Numbered from the stretch's first letter, positions 1 to 9,227 are shown. The stretch is DNA of 64,000 nt from Paraburkholderia azotifigens (GCF_007995085.1 NZ_VOQS01000003.1:868001-932000); one strand, 5' to 3'. The notes: generated by a model not told the origin, from the sequence alone. Numbers and translations are program-made.

Positions 1-762
1 AATGTCGTGCTTCTTCAGCACCTTCTGGATTGCGGGCCAGTAACCGGCCGGCGGCGGCAGGATACCGCCCGTGCCCATCACCGGCTCGCCGATGAAAGCG
101 GCAATCGTGTCCGCGCCTTCTTTCGCGATCAGCTTCTCGAGTTCTTCGACGCAATAGTCGACGAACTGCGCTTCGCTCATGCCTGCAGGCGCCTGACGAT
201 ACCAATGCGGACACACGGTATGCTTGACACGATCGATGGGCAGATCGAAGTGCTGATGAAAGCTCGGCAATCCCGTCAGACTGCCCGTGACGATACCCGA
301 GCCGTGATAGCCGCGCTGCCGCGAAATGATCTTCTTCTTGTTGGGGCGGCCCTTCACATTGTTGTAGTACCAGACGATCTTGATCTGCGTTTCATTCGCG
401 TCGGAACCGGACAAACCGTAGTACACCTTCTTCATGCCCTTCGGCGACCAGTCGATGATGCGCGACGACAATTCGATGATCGTATCCGTCGAATGACCGA
501 CATACGTGTGGTAATACGCGAGCTTCTTCGCCTGCTCGTAGATCGCGTCGGCGACTTCCGTGCGGCCGTAACCGATGTTCACGCAGTAAAGGCCCGCGAA
601 TGCGTCGATGAACGACTTGCCTTGATGATCTTCGATGCGGATGCCTTTCGCGCCCGTCACGATGCGGCCTGGCAGCGCGCCGCTTGCGTGATCGTGAGCG
701 TGCGTCGACGGATGCATGAAATGCGCGCGGTCTGCGCTAAACAGTTGATCGAGCTGGGTCAT
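1..762 (-). CDS. doeD: Class III aminotransferase, DoeD-like (C-terminus beyond window)
   Basis: This is the N-terminal 254 codons of a PLP-dependent class III (omega) aminotransferase; the catalytic-lysine half lies outside the window. Visible family features are the early substrate-channel region (FAGLYCVNIGYGR), the PLP-binding stretch GLSGSDANE followed by the YYNN/GRPNKKKII segment, and the later IGEPVMGTGG motif. The start is the ATG at 762. The gene lies 36 bases downstream of the DoeC-like dehydrogenase on the same strand. In ectoine degradation DoeD transaminates L-2,4-diaminobutyrate to aspartate semialdehyde, and the location beside doeC, doeB, doeA and ehu genes supports that role. 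Sequence alone would also fit a beta-alanine or GABA:pyruvate transaminase. The family call is firm; the substrate is inferred from context. Confidence 0.8.
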   Translation of the reverse strand, partial: MTQLDQLFSADRAHFMHPSTHAHDHASGALPGRIVTGAKGIRIEDHQGKSFIDAFAGLYCVNIGYGRTEVADAIYEQAKKLAYYHTYVGHSTDTIIELSSRIIDWSPKGMKKVYYGLSGSDANETQIKIVWYYNNVKGRPNKKKIISRQRGYHGSGIVTGSLTGLPSFHQHFDLPIDRVKHTVCPHWYRQAPAGMSEAQFVDYCVEELEKLIAKEGADTIAAFIGEPVMGTGGILPPPAGYWPAIQKVLKKHDI

Positions 763-798
763 GGGACACTCCGTTTGATCGATAGTGAATAAAGAGGC

Positions 799-2304
799 TC
801 ACGCGGCGAGCGGCCGGTGAACAGAACCAACAGCATCGGCGACGGGCAAACCCAGTTGACCGAGGCAGAAGTAACGCGTTTCGACAAATGGCTCAAAGCC
901 TTCGAGTCCGCCTTCGCGGCCCAGACCCGATGCCTTCATGCCGCCGAATGGAATCGGCGCGCCTGTGAATTTCGCGCCGTTCACGGAGACCATTGCGAAG
1001 TCCAGTTGACGAATCACCTGAAAGACGGTGTTCAGATCTTTCGCGCAAAGATACGCGGCAAGACCATGCTCGGTGTCGTTCGCGCGTGCGATCGCTTCTT
1101 CCAGCGTGTCGAATGGAGACACGGCTGAAATGGGTGCGAAGTTCTCTTCGTCGTAGATGCGCATACCTTTCGCGGCGTCGGCGACCACAGTCGGCTCGAA
1201 GAACCATCCGCCGCGCGCATGCGGCGTTCCACCGACCAGAATGCGTGCGCCTTTTGCGCGCGCATCGTCGACGCGTAGCTGCGTCGAATCGAATGCAGCC
1301 TGATGCATCAGCGGCCCGACCTCGCTGCCTGGTTCGAACGCCGAGCCCACTTTCAATGCGCGCACGGCCTGTGCATAGTGTTCGACGAACGTGTCGTACA
1401 CGGGACGTGCGACGAGAATGCGATTGGCCGCGCAGCAGTCCTGCCCCGACGTCTGAAACTTCGCAGCGACGGCAACGCGCACCGCCTGTTCGAGATCGGC
1501 GTCTTCCGTCACGATGAACGGCGCATTGCCGCCGAGTTCGAGTGCCGTCTTCTTGATGCCGCTTTGTGCGGCGGCTTGCATCACGAGGCTGCCGACACGC
1601 GTGGAGCCTGTAAAGCTAACGGTGCGTACACGCGGATCGCGCACCAGCGTTTCCATCGCCATTTGAGGCTGGCCGAGTACGACATTGAAGACACCGGGCG
1701 GAAAGCCTGCTTCTTCTGCGAGCTGTGCGAGCGCGAGCGCGGAGAACGGCGTCTCGTGCGCGGGCTTCACGACGACCGTGCAACCCGCGGCCAGTGCGGC
1801 GGCCGCCTTGCGCGTGATCATTGCGTTCGGGAAATTCCACGGCGTGATCAAGGCGGCCACGCCGACGGGTTCCATGATCGTGCCGAGATGCGCGCCGTCG
1901 ATGTGTGTCGGAATGGTACGGCCATTCAGCCGCTTGCCTTCATGCGCGAACCATTCGATGAAGCTTGCGCCGTAGGCGATTTCGCCTTGTGCTTCGGCGA
2001 GCGGCTTGCCTTGTTCGAGGGCGAGTATTCCTGCGAGATCGTTCTGGTGGCGTAGCACGAGTTCGTGCCAGCGAAGCAGCAACGCTGCGCGTTTCGCGAC
2101 TGGCACCCAGCGCCAGGATTCGAATGCTTTTTGCGCGGCTGTGACTGCTTCTGTGATCTGTTGCTGTTCGAGCATCGGGACGTGGCCGATGACCTCCTGA
2201 TCGGCAGGGTTCTGTACCGCGACCGTCGCGGCGGTATCGCTGTGGATCCAGCGGCCGTTTATGTAACACAATGATTTGAACAGAACGGGATGACCTAGCA
2301 GCAT
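799..2304 (-). CDS. doeC: NAD-dependent semialdehyde dehydrogenase, DoeC-like
   Basis: The product is a 501-residue aldehyde dehydrogenase of the succinate-semialdehyde dehydrogenase class. It shows the NAD-binding segment LITPWNFPNA, the FTGSTRVG loop, the catalytic glutamate motif ELGGNAPFIV and the catalytic cysteine in GQDCCAANR (most GabD proteins have GQVC). The open frame continues upstream to 2526, but the ATG at 2304 is chosen because an AGGAGA ribosome site sits just before it and family similarity begins there; the upstream extension is repeat DNA. In the ectoine pathway DoeC oxidises aspartate semialdehyde to aspartate. Such proteins are often annotated gabD, so substrate assignment depends on the neighbours. 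The gene is separated from the rest of the operon by the palindromic element and IS copy upstream. Confidence 0.85.
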   Translation of the reverse strand: MLLGHPVLFKSLCYINGRWIHSDTAATVAVQNPADQEVIGHVPMLEQQQITEAVTAAQKAFESWRWVPVAKRAALLLRWHELVLRHQNDLAGILALEQGKPLAEAQGEIAYGASFIEWFAHEGKRLNGRTIPTHIDGAHLGTIMEPVGVAALITPWNFPNAMITRKAAAALAAGCTVVVKPAHETPFSALALAQLAEEAGFPPGVFNVVLGQPQMAMETLVRDPRVRTVSFTGSTRVGSLVMQAAAQSGIKKTALELGGNAPFIVTEDADLEQAVRVAVAAKFQTSGQDCCAANRILVARPVYDTFVEHYAQAVRALKVGSAFEPGSEVGPLMHQAAFDSTQLRVDDARAKGARILVGGTPHARGGWFFEPTVVADAAKGMRIYDEENFAPISAVSPFDTLEEAIARANDTEHGLAAYLCAKDLNTVFQVIRQLDFAMVSVNGAKFTGAPIPFGGMKASGLGREGGLEGFEPFVETRYFCLGQLGLPVADAVGSVHRPLAA

Positions 2305-3036
2305 GGTGATCTCCTGTGAACGGGTTTCCAGTTTATGGGCGCTGCGCGCCTGGTTCTTTTTGTTTGCGGTTTTGGGTGTTGGTGTTTTTTCTTTTTTTTG
2401 TTTGGTTTGTTGGGGTTTTCTTTGTTGGCGTCCGCGTTTTGCTTCTGGTTTATTAGCGTTGTGCCTGTGCTGGCGTCCGCGATGTCGTATCGGTACTCCA
2501 TGCGTTGCCCCTGTGCGGGGCGGCACCTACTTTTCTTTGCAGCGGCAAAGAAAAGTAGGCAAAAGAAAGCCGCTCACACCGCCAGCTCTAGTGGTTGCCT
2601 GCGGGCCCCCAACGGGTCCCGCACTCCACACGGCAACGCGCTATTTCATGTGCGTTGCCAACGTCTCTAACAGGCGCATCACCCGCTCCAGTCACCCGTA
2701 GCGCAGCCAGCGGCAGCGAATCGTCCGCGCCGCCCAGGTGGCAAACGGTGTGTAGGTTGTCGCACCTTACGCGTTCGCGTTTCTACGACACCGATCTCGC
2801 TTTTCAGTCCGGAGTGGTGCAGTTCCATCGCGACGGCCTACACACAGTTTGCCACCTGGGCGGCCGTGGACTTCCTGGTAACGCAGTACGTGACGCTGGA
2901 GTGTGAAGTGGGTGAGGCGAATCCAGGAGCGCTGGCAACGAGCATTGACTAGTTCGATGCCGCGTGGAGTGCGGGACCCGTGGGGGCCCGCAGGCAATGA
3001 CTAGCATTAGCGGGGTTAGCCCGCTTTCTTTGCTTA

Positions 3037-4212
3037 GGAAGGTCTGAACAACCCGTTTTCTGCCTGGGATCTTTAACTGGCACGCGCGCAGTGGAATTCG
3101 CGTCCTCATTCACGCTGTGTTGAACCGATGCCGGTCGCATCTTGCGCATGGACGCTGCGCCTTTGGGGGGCGTCTTCGCCCTTCATTTCGCTTTACCGAG
3201 CACCCCGCGAGCCAGCCAGAGATTGATCAGCGCGAACTGCGTTTCGATCTGCGCCGTGTTTTTCGCCAGTCCCCGATACCGCGCCTTCAGATAGCCGAAC
3301 TGACATTTGAGCACCCGAAACGGGTGCTCAACCTTCGCCCGCACGCCCGCCTTGAGCCGCTCGACTTTCTCGTAGATTCTGTCGAGCCGCTTGCTTTTGT
3401 CCAGCTTTCTTCGCTTGCTCGGCCTCATCGCCACGTGCCACTGGACCGCCCCCGTTTCGCCCCGCTTCTCGATGCCCACGTAGCCCGCATCGGCAAACGC
3501 AACCTGCTCGTCGCCGTGCAACAGTTCATGCGCCACCGTGATGTCGTGAACATTTGCCGGCGTGCACTTCACGGTATGCACCAGCCCCGACTCCACATCG
3601 ACTCCGATGTGCGCCTTCATACCGAAGTACCAGCTGCCGCCCTTTTGCGTCTGGCTCATCTCGGGGTCTCGCGTGCCGGCCTTCTTCGTCGAACTGGGTG
3701 CCGAAATCAGCGTTGCGTCGACCGCCGAGCCCACCTTGAGCATCAGGCCCTTCGCCTGCAGGATCTCGTTGACCGTCGCCAGCATTCTGGCCGACAGCTC
3801 ATGGGCCTCAAGCAGGTGCCGGAATCGCAGGATCGTGCTCTCGTCAGGCAGCCGCGTCATACCCGTGCCCAGCAGCGCAAACTCCCGATACAGCGGGATG
3901 TCGTGCAGCGCCTCCTCCATCGCCGGGTCCGAGAGGCTGAACCATTGCTGCATGAAGTGAATGCGCAACATCGTTGCGACTGGGAACGGTGGGCGGCCGG
4001 TCTTGCCTTTCGGATAGTGCGGTTCGATGAGCGCAATCAGCTTCTGCCACGGCACCACGCGCGTCATCTCATCGAGAAACTCGCGCTTGCGAGTGCGCTT
4101 CGTTGACAGATCCAGACCAAGACCAAGTTGTGTCATCACGCCACTCCATGAATTCTCCTGATCCCAGGATAGTCCAAGCTCACGTCAATGCCAGGACTTT
4201 TGCAGAAATTCC
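3037..4212 (-). mobile_element. Complete IS5-family insertion sequence, 1176 bp
   Basis: The ends are imperfect inverted repeats: GGAAGGTCTGAACAA at the left and, reading inward, GGAATTTCTGCAAAA at the right, 11 of 15 positions matching. The element is flanked by CTTA on both sides (3033-3036 and 4213-4216), a 4-bp target duplication typical of the IS5 subgroup (CTAR/YTAR). One intact transposase occupies most of it. Comparison with element copy C shows the empty site was inside the right-hand terminal hairpin of the palindromic repeat, so the IS is the later arrival. Confidence 0.9.
3183..4139 (-). CDS. IS5-family DDE transposase
   Basis: This is an intact 318-residue DDE transposase. An N-terminal DUF772-type region (about 50-120, GRPPFPVATMLRIHFMQQW) is followed by the catalytic core. 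The first aspartate is in AVDATLISAP (about residue 165), the second in AFADAGYVGIEK (about 220), and the glutamate in the E region AKVEHPFRVLK (about 280). No frameshift or stop is visible, so the element may still be active. The start is the first of two adjacent ATG codons; the second at 4136 is equally possible. It is transcribed in the same direction as the doe genes around it, so read-through from the IS could drive doeC-doeD. Confidence 0.93.
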   Translation of the reverse strand: MMTQLGLGLDLSTKRTRKREFLDEMTRVVPWQKLIALIEPHYPKGKTGRPPFPVATMLRIHFMQQWFSLSDPAMEEALHDIPLYREFALLGTGMTRLPDESTILRFRHLLEAHELSARMLATVNEILQAKGLMLKVGSAVDATLISAPSSTKKAGTRDPEMSQTQKGGSWYFGMKAHIGVDVESGLVHTVKCTPANVHDITVAHELLHGDEQVAFADAGYVGIEKRGETGAVQWHVAMRPSKRRKLDKSKRLDRIYEKVERLKAGVRAKVEHPFRVLKCQFGYLKARYRGLAKNTAQIETQFALINLWLARGVLGKAK

Positions 4213-4372
4213 CTTACTTTCTTTGCGGCGGCAAAGAAAGTAAGTGCCGCCCCGCACAGGGGCAACGCCTGAAGCACCGCTACGAATTCGCGGATGCCAG
4301 CGCAGCAAAAAACCGCGGAAGCCAGCGCAGCAAAAAATCCTGGAATGGCGACTGCGTCGCAGACAACAAACC

Positions 4373-4846
4373 TCAATCTTCCCACTCAGGCACACCCTCA
4401 GGCACACCTTTAACCACTTTAGTCACCACATAGGTGAAATACTTTTCAATCCCTAGCTCATCGGTAAGCAGAGCATCGATAAACCGCTGATAGTGATCGA
4501 TATCCCGCGCGACAACGTGAAGTACATAGTCAACCCCGCCGCCAGTGGCATAACACTGAGTAACTTCAGAAGCAGCAGAAACCCGCTCCTCAAACCTGCG
4601 CATGTCATGCGCGGTATGCCTCGCGAGCGCCACCTCGACAACGATACGACTGCCCGCAAAGGCTTTTGTCCAGTCGACATCCGTCCGATACCCACGAATC
4701 ACACCACTCTCTTCCAGTCGCCGCACACGCTCCCATGCGGGCGAAATAGAAAGATTCACTTCCTCGGCAAGACGCGACTTCGTAATACGTCCGTCCCGCG
4801 CGAGGATGCGAAGAATAGCGAGATCGTAGCGATCGAGTTTCATCAT
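4373..4846 (-). CDS. doeX: Lrp/AsnC-family regulator of the ectoine degradation operon
   Basis: The 157-residue protein has the Lrp/AsnC layout. An N-terminal winged helix-turn-helix (about 5-55, RITKSRLAEEVNLSISPAWERVRRLEESG) is followed by an AsnC ligand-binding and oligomerisation domain (about 70-140, including VTQCYATGGGVDYVLHV). Its first ATG lies immediately after the stop codon of doeB, so the two are likely cotranscribed. An AsnC-type gene sits in this place in many ectoine-degradation clusters, where the Halomonas version is called DoeX. The repeat element starts about 100 bases downstream, and doeC and doeD lie beyond it. The family call is firm; the target and ligand are inferred. 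Confidence 0.88.
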   Translation of the reverse strand: MMKLDRYDLAILRILARDGRITKSRLAEEVNLSISPAWERVRRLEESGVIRGYRTDVDWTKAFAGSRIVVEVALARHTAHDMRRFEERVSAASEVTQCYATGGGVDYVLHVVARDIDHYQRFIDALLTDELGIEKYFTYVVTKVVKGVPEGVPEWED

Positions 4847-5887
4847 CTAGTGCTTCACCGCACTCGACGCAACAGGAATGCCCCGCTCGACGATATCGGC
4901 CACGACGGCCACCGTGTCGCCAATATGCACGAGTCCCGGAAAATGCCGCGCTGCAAGCAATCCCCTGCGTTTCGCGCGGTACTCGATCGGCAGCATGCCC
5001 GTGCGCGTCATGTCGTGCACACGCGCAATGACGTCACCCGCTTCGACGTTGTCGCCGAGGTCCTTGCACATCTCTAGCAGCCCGTCATGCTCACTCGTCG
5101 TATAACAGCTGCCGTCAGGCATATCGAGCAGAGTAGTCGTGCGCGGCTCGATATCCCGATCGTCACGCACCCTCAGCACCCCCGCATTCGCGAGAAAACC
5201 GCGCACTCCGCGTTCAGCCACGGCGACGCTCGCCACCGTCGCCGTGCCGCCGCCGCCCAGTTCCGTCGATACGAATACCTTGCCCGCTTCTTCGACAGCC
5301 GTGTCGAACAACCCGACGCTGTCCAGTTCGAGCATCCGCATCGAATACGGCGCGCCGAACGCGTGCATCGCCGCTTCGCAACGCGCCTGCTGTTTCGTAT
5401 CGCTCAACACGTGAACGGCAGCAAACGGTACGAAGTCGAGCGTGCGGCCGCCCGCGTGCAGATCGAGCACGTAGTCCGCGAGCGGCAACAGATAGCGCTG
5501 GAAGTAGTCGGCGATCTTCTCGGTGACCGTGCCGTCCGGCTTGCCAGGAAATGCGCGATTGAGATTGCCGCGATCGATCGGCGACGTGCGGCTGCCCGCA
5601 CGAAACGCCGGATAGTTCATGAACGGCACCACGATCACACGCCCCTTCACGTCGCTTGCCTTCAAGGTCGATGCGAGCTTCGACAGCACGATCGGCCCTT
5701 CGTACTCGTCGCCGTGATTGCCGCCCGTCAATAGTGCGGTCGGTCCTTCGCCGTTGCGGATCACCGTAATGGGGATCATCACGGCGCCCCACGCGGAAGC
5801 GTCGTGCGAATACGGCAACTTCAGGAAGCCGTGCTGTTCGCCATCGACATTGAAATCGACGGTGGCGGAAATGGGCGAAGCACGCAT
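4847..5887 (-). CDS. doeB: N-acetyl-diaminobutyrate deacetylase, DoeB-like
   Basis: This 346-residue protein belongs to the succinylglutamate desuccinylase/aspartoacylase zinc hydrolase family. Zinc-site signatures are visible as GGNHGDEYEGP near residue 60 and LDLHAGG near residue 145; a beta-rich C-terminal domain follows (about 250-340). In ectoine catabolism DoeB (EutE) removes the acetyl group from N-alpha-acetyl-L-2,4-diaminobutyrate released by DoeA. It starts four bases downstream of the doeA stop and ends directly before the AsnC gene. The neighbouring M24 ectoine hydrolase makes this assignment much more likely than a generic aspartoacylase. Confidence 0.88.
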   Translation of the reverse strand: MRASPISATVDFNVDGEQHGFLKLPYSHDASAWGAVMIPITVIRNGEGPTALLTGGNHGDEYEGPIVLSKLASTLKASDVKGRVIVVPFMNYPAFRAGSRTSPIDRGNLNRAFPGKPDGTVTEKIADYFQRYLLPLADYVLDLHAGGRTLDFVPFAAVHVLSDTKQQARCEAAMHAFGAPYSMRMLELDSVGLFDTAVEEAGKVFVSTELGGGGTATVASVAVAERGVRGFLANAGVLRVRDDRDIEPRTTTLLDMPDGSCYTTSEHDGLLEMCKDLGDNVEAGDVIARVHDMTRTGMLPIEYRAKRRGLLAARHFPGLVHIGDTVAVVADIVERGIPVASSAVKH

Positions 5888-5891
5888 TGCA

Positions 5892-7103
5892 CTACTCCTT
5901 GACGAACAGCTTGCGCGGCGTGTTGCAGAAGGTCTCGGCGCCCGACCCGGTAATCAGGATGCTTTCCGTGATTTCTAGCCCCCAGTCGTCGAGCCACAGG
6001 CCCGGCATGAAGTGGAACGTCATGCCGGGTTCGAGGACCGTCTTGTCCCCCGGACGCAGACTCATCGTGCGCTCGCCCCAGTCGGGCGGATAGCTCGCAC
6101 CGATCGGATAGCCGCAGCGGCTGTTCTTCTCGATGCCCGATTTGCGCAGCACCGCAAAGAACGCATTCGCGATGTCCTCGCAGGTATTGCCCGGCTTCGC
6201 TGCCGCGAGCCCCATTTCGATGCCTTCGACCACGGCCTTTTCCGCATCGATGAAATGCTTCGGCGGCTTGCCGAGATACACGGTTCGCGACTGCGGACAG
6301 TGATAACGTCTGAAGCAGCCTGCGATTTCGAAGAATGTGCCCGCGTTCTTTTCAAAAGGCGTGTCGTCCCACGTGAGATGCGGTGCGGCAGCATCCGCGC
6401 CTGTCGGCAGCAGCGGCACGATCGCGGGATAGTCGCCGCCATATCCGTCGACACCCGTAATGCCCGCGGAATAGATCTCCGCGACGAGATCGTTCTTGCG
6501 CATGCCAGGCTCGATCCGCTCGACGATATGCGCATGCATCTTCTCGACGATGCGCGCGGCAATGCGCATATATTCGATCTCGCGCGGCGACTTCACGGCG
6601 CGCTGCCAGTTGACGAGCGCCGTCGCATCGCGCCACGTCGCCTGCGGAAGATTGCGCTGCAACGATGCATACGCAGCGGCGCTGAAATAGTAGTTGTCCA
6701 TCTCGACGCCGATGCGGCGCGCCTGCCAGCCACGCGCTTCGATCACCTCGCGCGCGAGATAGTCCATCGGATGACGCTCAGTGGACTGCACGTAATGATC
6801 CGGATAGCCGACGATGTTCTCGCGTTTCATGAACACCGTACGCAGCGCGCCGTTCGCGTCCTGTCCGCGGCCATACCACACGGGCTCGCCGTCGAGCGCG
6901 AGCAGCACGCATTGATGCACATAGAACGACCAGCCGTCGTAGCCGGTGAGCCACGCCATGTTGGTCGGATCCGTCACGATCAGCAGATCGATCTGTGCTT
7001 TGTCCATCGCACGCCGCGTCTTTGCGATGCGTGCGTCGTACTCGCTGCGATCGAACGGCAGGCGGACGCCGGGCGTCACTGCCCGTTGAGGTTTATCTGA
7101 CAT
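5892..7103 (-). CDS. doeA: Ectoine hydrolase, DoeA-like (M24 peptidase family)
   Basis: This 403-residue protein has the pita-bread fold of the M24 family, with a creatinase-type N-terminal domain (residues 1-165, WLTGYDGWSFYVHQ) and a catalytic domain (about 170-395). Conserved catalytic-domain segments include GTFFEIAGCFRRYHCPQSR and MTFHFMPGLWLDDWGLEITE. DoeA (EutD) opens the pyrimidine ring of ectoine, and of hydroxyectoine in some species, giving N-acetyl-diaminobutyrate for DoeB. It lies nine bases downstream of eutC and four upstream of doeB. A creatinase or Xaa-Pro peptidase is the main alternative, but the full pathway around it argues against that. Confidence 0.88.
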   Translation of the reverse strand: MSDKPQRAVTPGVRLPFDRSEYDARIAKTRRAMDKAQIDLLIVTDPTNMAWLTGYDGWSFYVHQCVLLALDGEPVWYGRGQDANGALRTVFMKRENIVGYPDHYVQSTERHPMDYLAREVIEARGWQARRIGVEMDNYYFSAAAYASLQRNLPQATWRDATALVNWQRAVKSPREIEYMRIAARIVEKMHAHIVERIEPGMRKNDLVAEIYSAGITGVDGYGGDYPAIVPLLPTGADAAAPHLTWDDTPFEKNAGTFFEIAGCFRRYHCPQSRTVYLGKPPKHFIDAEKAVVEGIEMGLAAAKPGNTCEDIANAFFAVLRKSGIEKNSRCGYPIGASYPPDWGERTMSLRPGDKTVLEPGMTFHFMPGLWLDDWGLEITESILITGSGAETFCNTPRKLFVKE

Positions 7104-7112
7104 GGTCTCCTC

Positions 7113-8114
7113 TCAGCGCTTCATGTCGTTGCGGAAAATGGTTCCTGCGTCGGCCGCGCGCGCACGCGCGACGGCAAGCGTCGCGATGGCCGTGTCCTGC
7201 GCGCCTGTGCCCGTGAGGTCGCAGAGCGTGATGTCGCTGTCGCTCGTGCGGCCTTTCGTCTGTGCTGCGATGATCTGGCCGAGTTCGGCATGCTGTGCGT
7301 GTGCATCGACAAGACCCGCTTCGATCGCGTGATGCAGCTCGCCAAGCACGCGTGTCTGCGTGACGCGGTCGCACACGTAGCGCGCCGCCGCCAGGGCCTG
7401 CGGTGCGATTTCGTTCTTGTGCTCGGCATCCGAGCCCATCGCCGTGATGTGCAGGCCGGGATGCAAGTCTCTTGCATGAATCAGCGGCTCGGTGCTCGGC
7501 GTCGTCGTGATCGCGATGTCCACTTCGGCAAGCGCGTGATGCACGTCGCGCGCGAGCTCGCAGGCGACGTGCAATTGCGCGGACATGTCTGCAGCAAATC
7601 GCTCGGCGTTCGCACGATTGCGCGCCCACACCGTCACGCGCTCGACGTTTCGCACCATCGTCAGCGCCTGCAATTGCAGCCGCGCCTGTTCGCCTGCACC
7701 GATCACGGCGACGTTCGGCGCGTGCTGTTTCGCGAGCCAGCGCGCCGCGACGGCGCCCGCAGCCGCCGTGCGCACTGCCGTCAGATAACCGTTGTCGAGC
7801 AGCACGGCTTGCGTGAGCCCCGTCTTCGCCGACAGCACGAGCATCAGGCCATTCAGGCTCGGCAGACCGAGCTTCGGGTTATCGAAGAAGCCGGGGCTCA
7901 CCTTGATCGCGAAGCTGTCGAAGCGCGGCAGATAAGCCGTCTTCACGTCGACCTCTCCCCGCTGCTCCCGCAAGTCGAGGCGCAAGATGGGCGGCATCGC
8001 CACGGCTTCCGTCGCGAGCGAAAGAAATGCGGCTTCGATCTGGTTGATTGCGGCAAGATCGAGTGGCACGAGTTCTCTCAATTGCGCTTCGCCAAGCAGG
8101 GTAATGGCCGTCAT
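7113..8114 (-). CDS. eutC: Ornithine cyclodeaminase-family protein, EutC-like
   Basis: The 333-residue protein is of the ornithine cyclodeaminase/mu-crystallin family. The Rossmann nucleotide site VAVIGAGEQARLQL lies near residue 135, and the family segment DNGYLTAVRTAAAGAVAA precedes it. Its ATG overlaps the stop of eutB by four bases, showing translational coupling. In ectoine clusters this gene is named eutC and travels with eutB; both are thought to process hydroxyectoine-derived intermediates, though the exact reaction is not settled. It could equally be called a generic OCD-family reductase. Confidence 0.85.
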   Translation of the reverse strand: MTAITLLGEAQLRELVPLDLAAINQIEAAFLSLATEAVAMPPILRLDLREQRGEVDVKTAYLPRFDSFAIKVSPGFFDNPKLGLPSLNGLMLVLSAKTGLTQAVLLDNGYLTAVRTAAAGAVAARWLAKQHAPNVAVIGAGEQARLQLQALTMVRNVERVTVWARNRANAERFAADMSAQLHVACELARDVHHALAEVDIAITTTPSTEPLIHARDLHPGLHITAMGSDAEHKNEIAPQALAAARYVCDRVTQTRVLGELHHAIEAGLVDAHAQHAELGQIIAAQTKGRTSDSDITLCDLTGTGAQDTAIATLAVARARAADAGTIFRNDMKR

Positions 8115-9103
8115 GCCGTCGCTCCTTGTAAAGCCTCGCCGACGATACGGCGATGCTGGTTCATGTCGATGTTCGCGCCCGTCACGATCAGCACGATCGG
8201 ACCGCGGGCAACCGGCGAATCGCCGAGACGTCCCGCGAGCAGCGCCGCGATACCGACGGCGGCGGCGCCTTCGAGCACGAGATGTTCGTCTTCATAGGCG
8301 TGGACGATGCCGCGCGCAATCGACGGCTCGTCGAGCAGCACGACCTCATCGATTAACTGACGCGTCAGTGAAAACGTATGCTGGTTGTCGAGACCGATGC
8401 CGCCGCCGAGCGAATCGGCGAGCGTCTCCACTTCGTCGACGAGCACGGGCCGGCCTGCCGCGAGACTGGCGTGCATCGCGGCGCCGCGCTCCATCGTCAC
8501 GCCCGTCAGACGCACCGCCGGTGCAATCTGCTTTGCGGCGAACGCGATGCCCGCAAACAGGCCGCCGCCCGACAGCGGCACGACGATCTGTTCGACGTCG
8601 GGCAGGTCTTCGGCGATTTCGATGCCGATGGTGGCCTGCCCCGCTATCACGTCGAGATGATCGAAGGGCGGTACATAGGCATAGCCTTCTTCACGCACGA
8701 GGCGCTGTGCTTCGCGCTGCGCATCGTCCTGGCTCTTGCCGATGATGTGCGCATGCGCGCCGAGCGCGCGCACGGCTTCGACCTTGTTCGAAGGCACAAG
8801 CGAGGACATGCACACAGCCGCTTCGATGCCGAGCGCGTGCGCGGCGTGCGCAACGGCGCGCCCATGATTGCCCGTCGAAGCCGTGACGACGCGCGTGCAA
8901 CCCGCTTCGGCAAGACGCACGAGCGCGTTGGTCGCGCCGCGCAGCTTGAAGCTCCCCGTCGGCTGAACGGTTTCGAGTTTCAGATAGACGGGTGCATTCG
9001 CAACCGCCGACAACGCGGGCGACGCGACGAGCGGCGTGCGCAGCACGCGCCCTTCGATACGGCGCCGCGCCCGATAGACATCGGCAAGCGAGAGGTCGGA
9101 CAT
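8111..9103 (-). CDS. eutB: Threonine/serine dehydratase-like PLP enzyme, EutB-like
   Basis: The 330-residue protein is a fold-type II PLP enzyme of the threonine dehydratase class. The PLP lysine is in TGSFKLRGATNAL near residue 55, the substrate loop is STGNHGRA, and the phosphate-binding glycine loop is VPLSGGGLFAGIA near residue 180. The ATG at 9103 is preferred to a GTG at 9166 because family similarity begins at MSDLSLADVYRA. In hydroxyectoine users EutB is thought to remove the hydroxyl group at the hydroxylated diaminobutyrate stage. It is the first gene of the minus-strand catabolic operon, with a candidate regulator site about 110 bases upstream. Confidence 0.86.
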   Translation of the reverse strand: MSDLSLADVYRARRRIEGRVLRTPLVASPALSAVANAPVYLKLETVQPTGSFKLRGATNALVRLAEAGCTRVVTASTGNHGRAVAHAAHALGIEAAVCMSSLVPSNKVEAVRALGAHAHIIGKSQDDAQREAQRLVREEGYAYVPPFDHLDVIAGQATIGIEIAEDLPDVEQIVVPLSGGGLFAGIAFAAKQIAPAVRLTGVTMERGAAMHASLAAGRPVLVDEVETLADSLGGGIGLDNQHTFSLTRQLIDEVVLLDEPSIARGIVHAYEDEHLVLEGAAAVGIAALLAGRLGDSPVARGPIVLIVTGANIDMNQHRRIVGEALQGATA

Positions 9104-9210
9104 TGAATGGCCTTGCACATATTCACGACCGATGCGGCGCGCGTCGCGGTACTCGACGCGTGTCACAGCGGACTCAATGAGGCCAGTCTAATGTTCTAAA
9201 TTTTGTTTTC

Positions 9211-9227
9211 TATTGTCCTGGTACATT
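9211..9227. promoter_or_regulatory. Candidate EnuR operator upstream of the eutB operon
   Basis: The 11-mer TATTGTCCTGG occurs here in the short gap between enuR and eutB. The same word, with A for G at position ten, lies in the enuR-ehuB intergenic region at 10723-10733. A shared word in the two promoter regions of a MocR-regulated pathway is what an EnuR site would look like. Only two sites support it, and the match to the palindrome ATTGTCCTAGAGCAAT is partial (11 of 16). Confidence 0.4.

Larger units (their letters stand above)
2502..4268. repeat. Palindromic element copy A, interrupted by an IS5-family element
   Basis: Removing the IS and one CTTA leaves a 587-bp element bounded by inverted ends starting GCGTTGCCCCTGTGCGGGGC. 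Its two halves are inverted copies of one another: an inner 28-bp inverted repeat lies at 2729-2756 and 2837-2864, around an 80-bp centre (2757-2836). Further out, the block at about 2591-2635 is matched in inverse by about 2955-3000. Each end carries a small hairpin of the form CTTTTCTTTGC..GCAAAGAAAAG. Outside both ends lies another inverted arm, GCTGGCRTCCGCG. A second copy of the same design lies at 15788-16377. Open frames across it look spurious. The outer left flank (about 2356-2446) is a T/G-rich low-complexity run. Confidence 0.85.

Noticed and set aside
2295..2701. Small overlapping ORFs in the palindromic element (peptides such as MPPRTGAT...)
   Set aside because: They occur in several frames, arise from the same repeat in every copy, and have no ribosome site or conserved fold.
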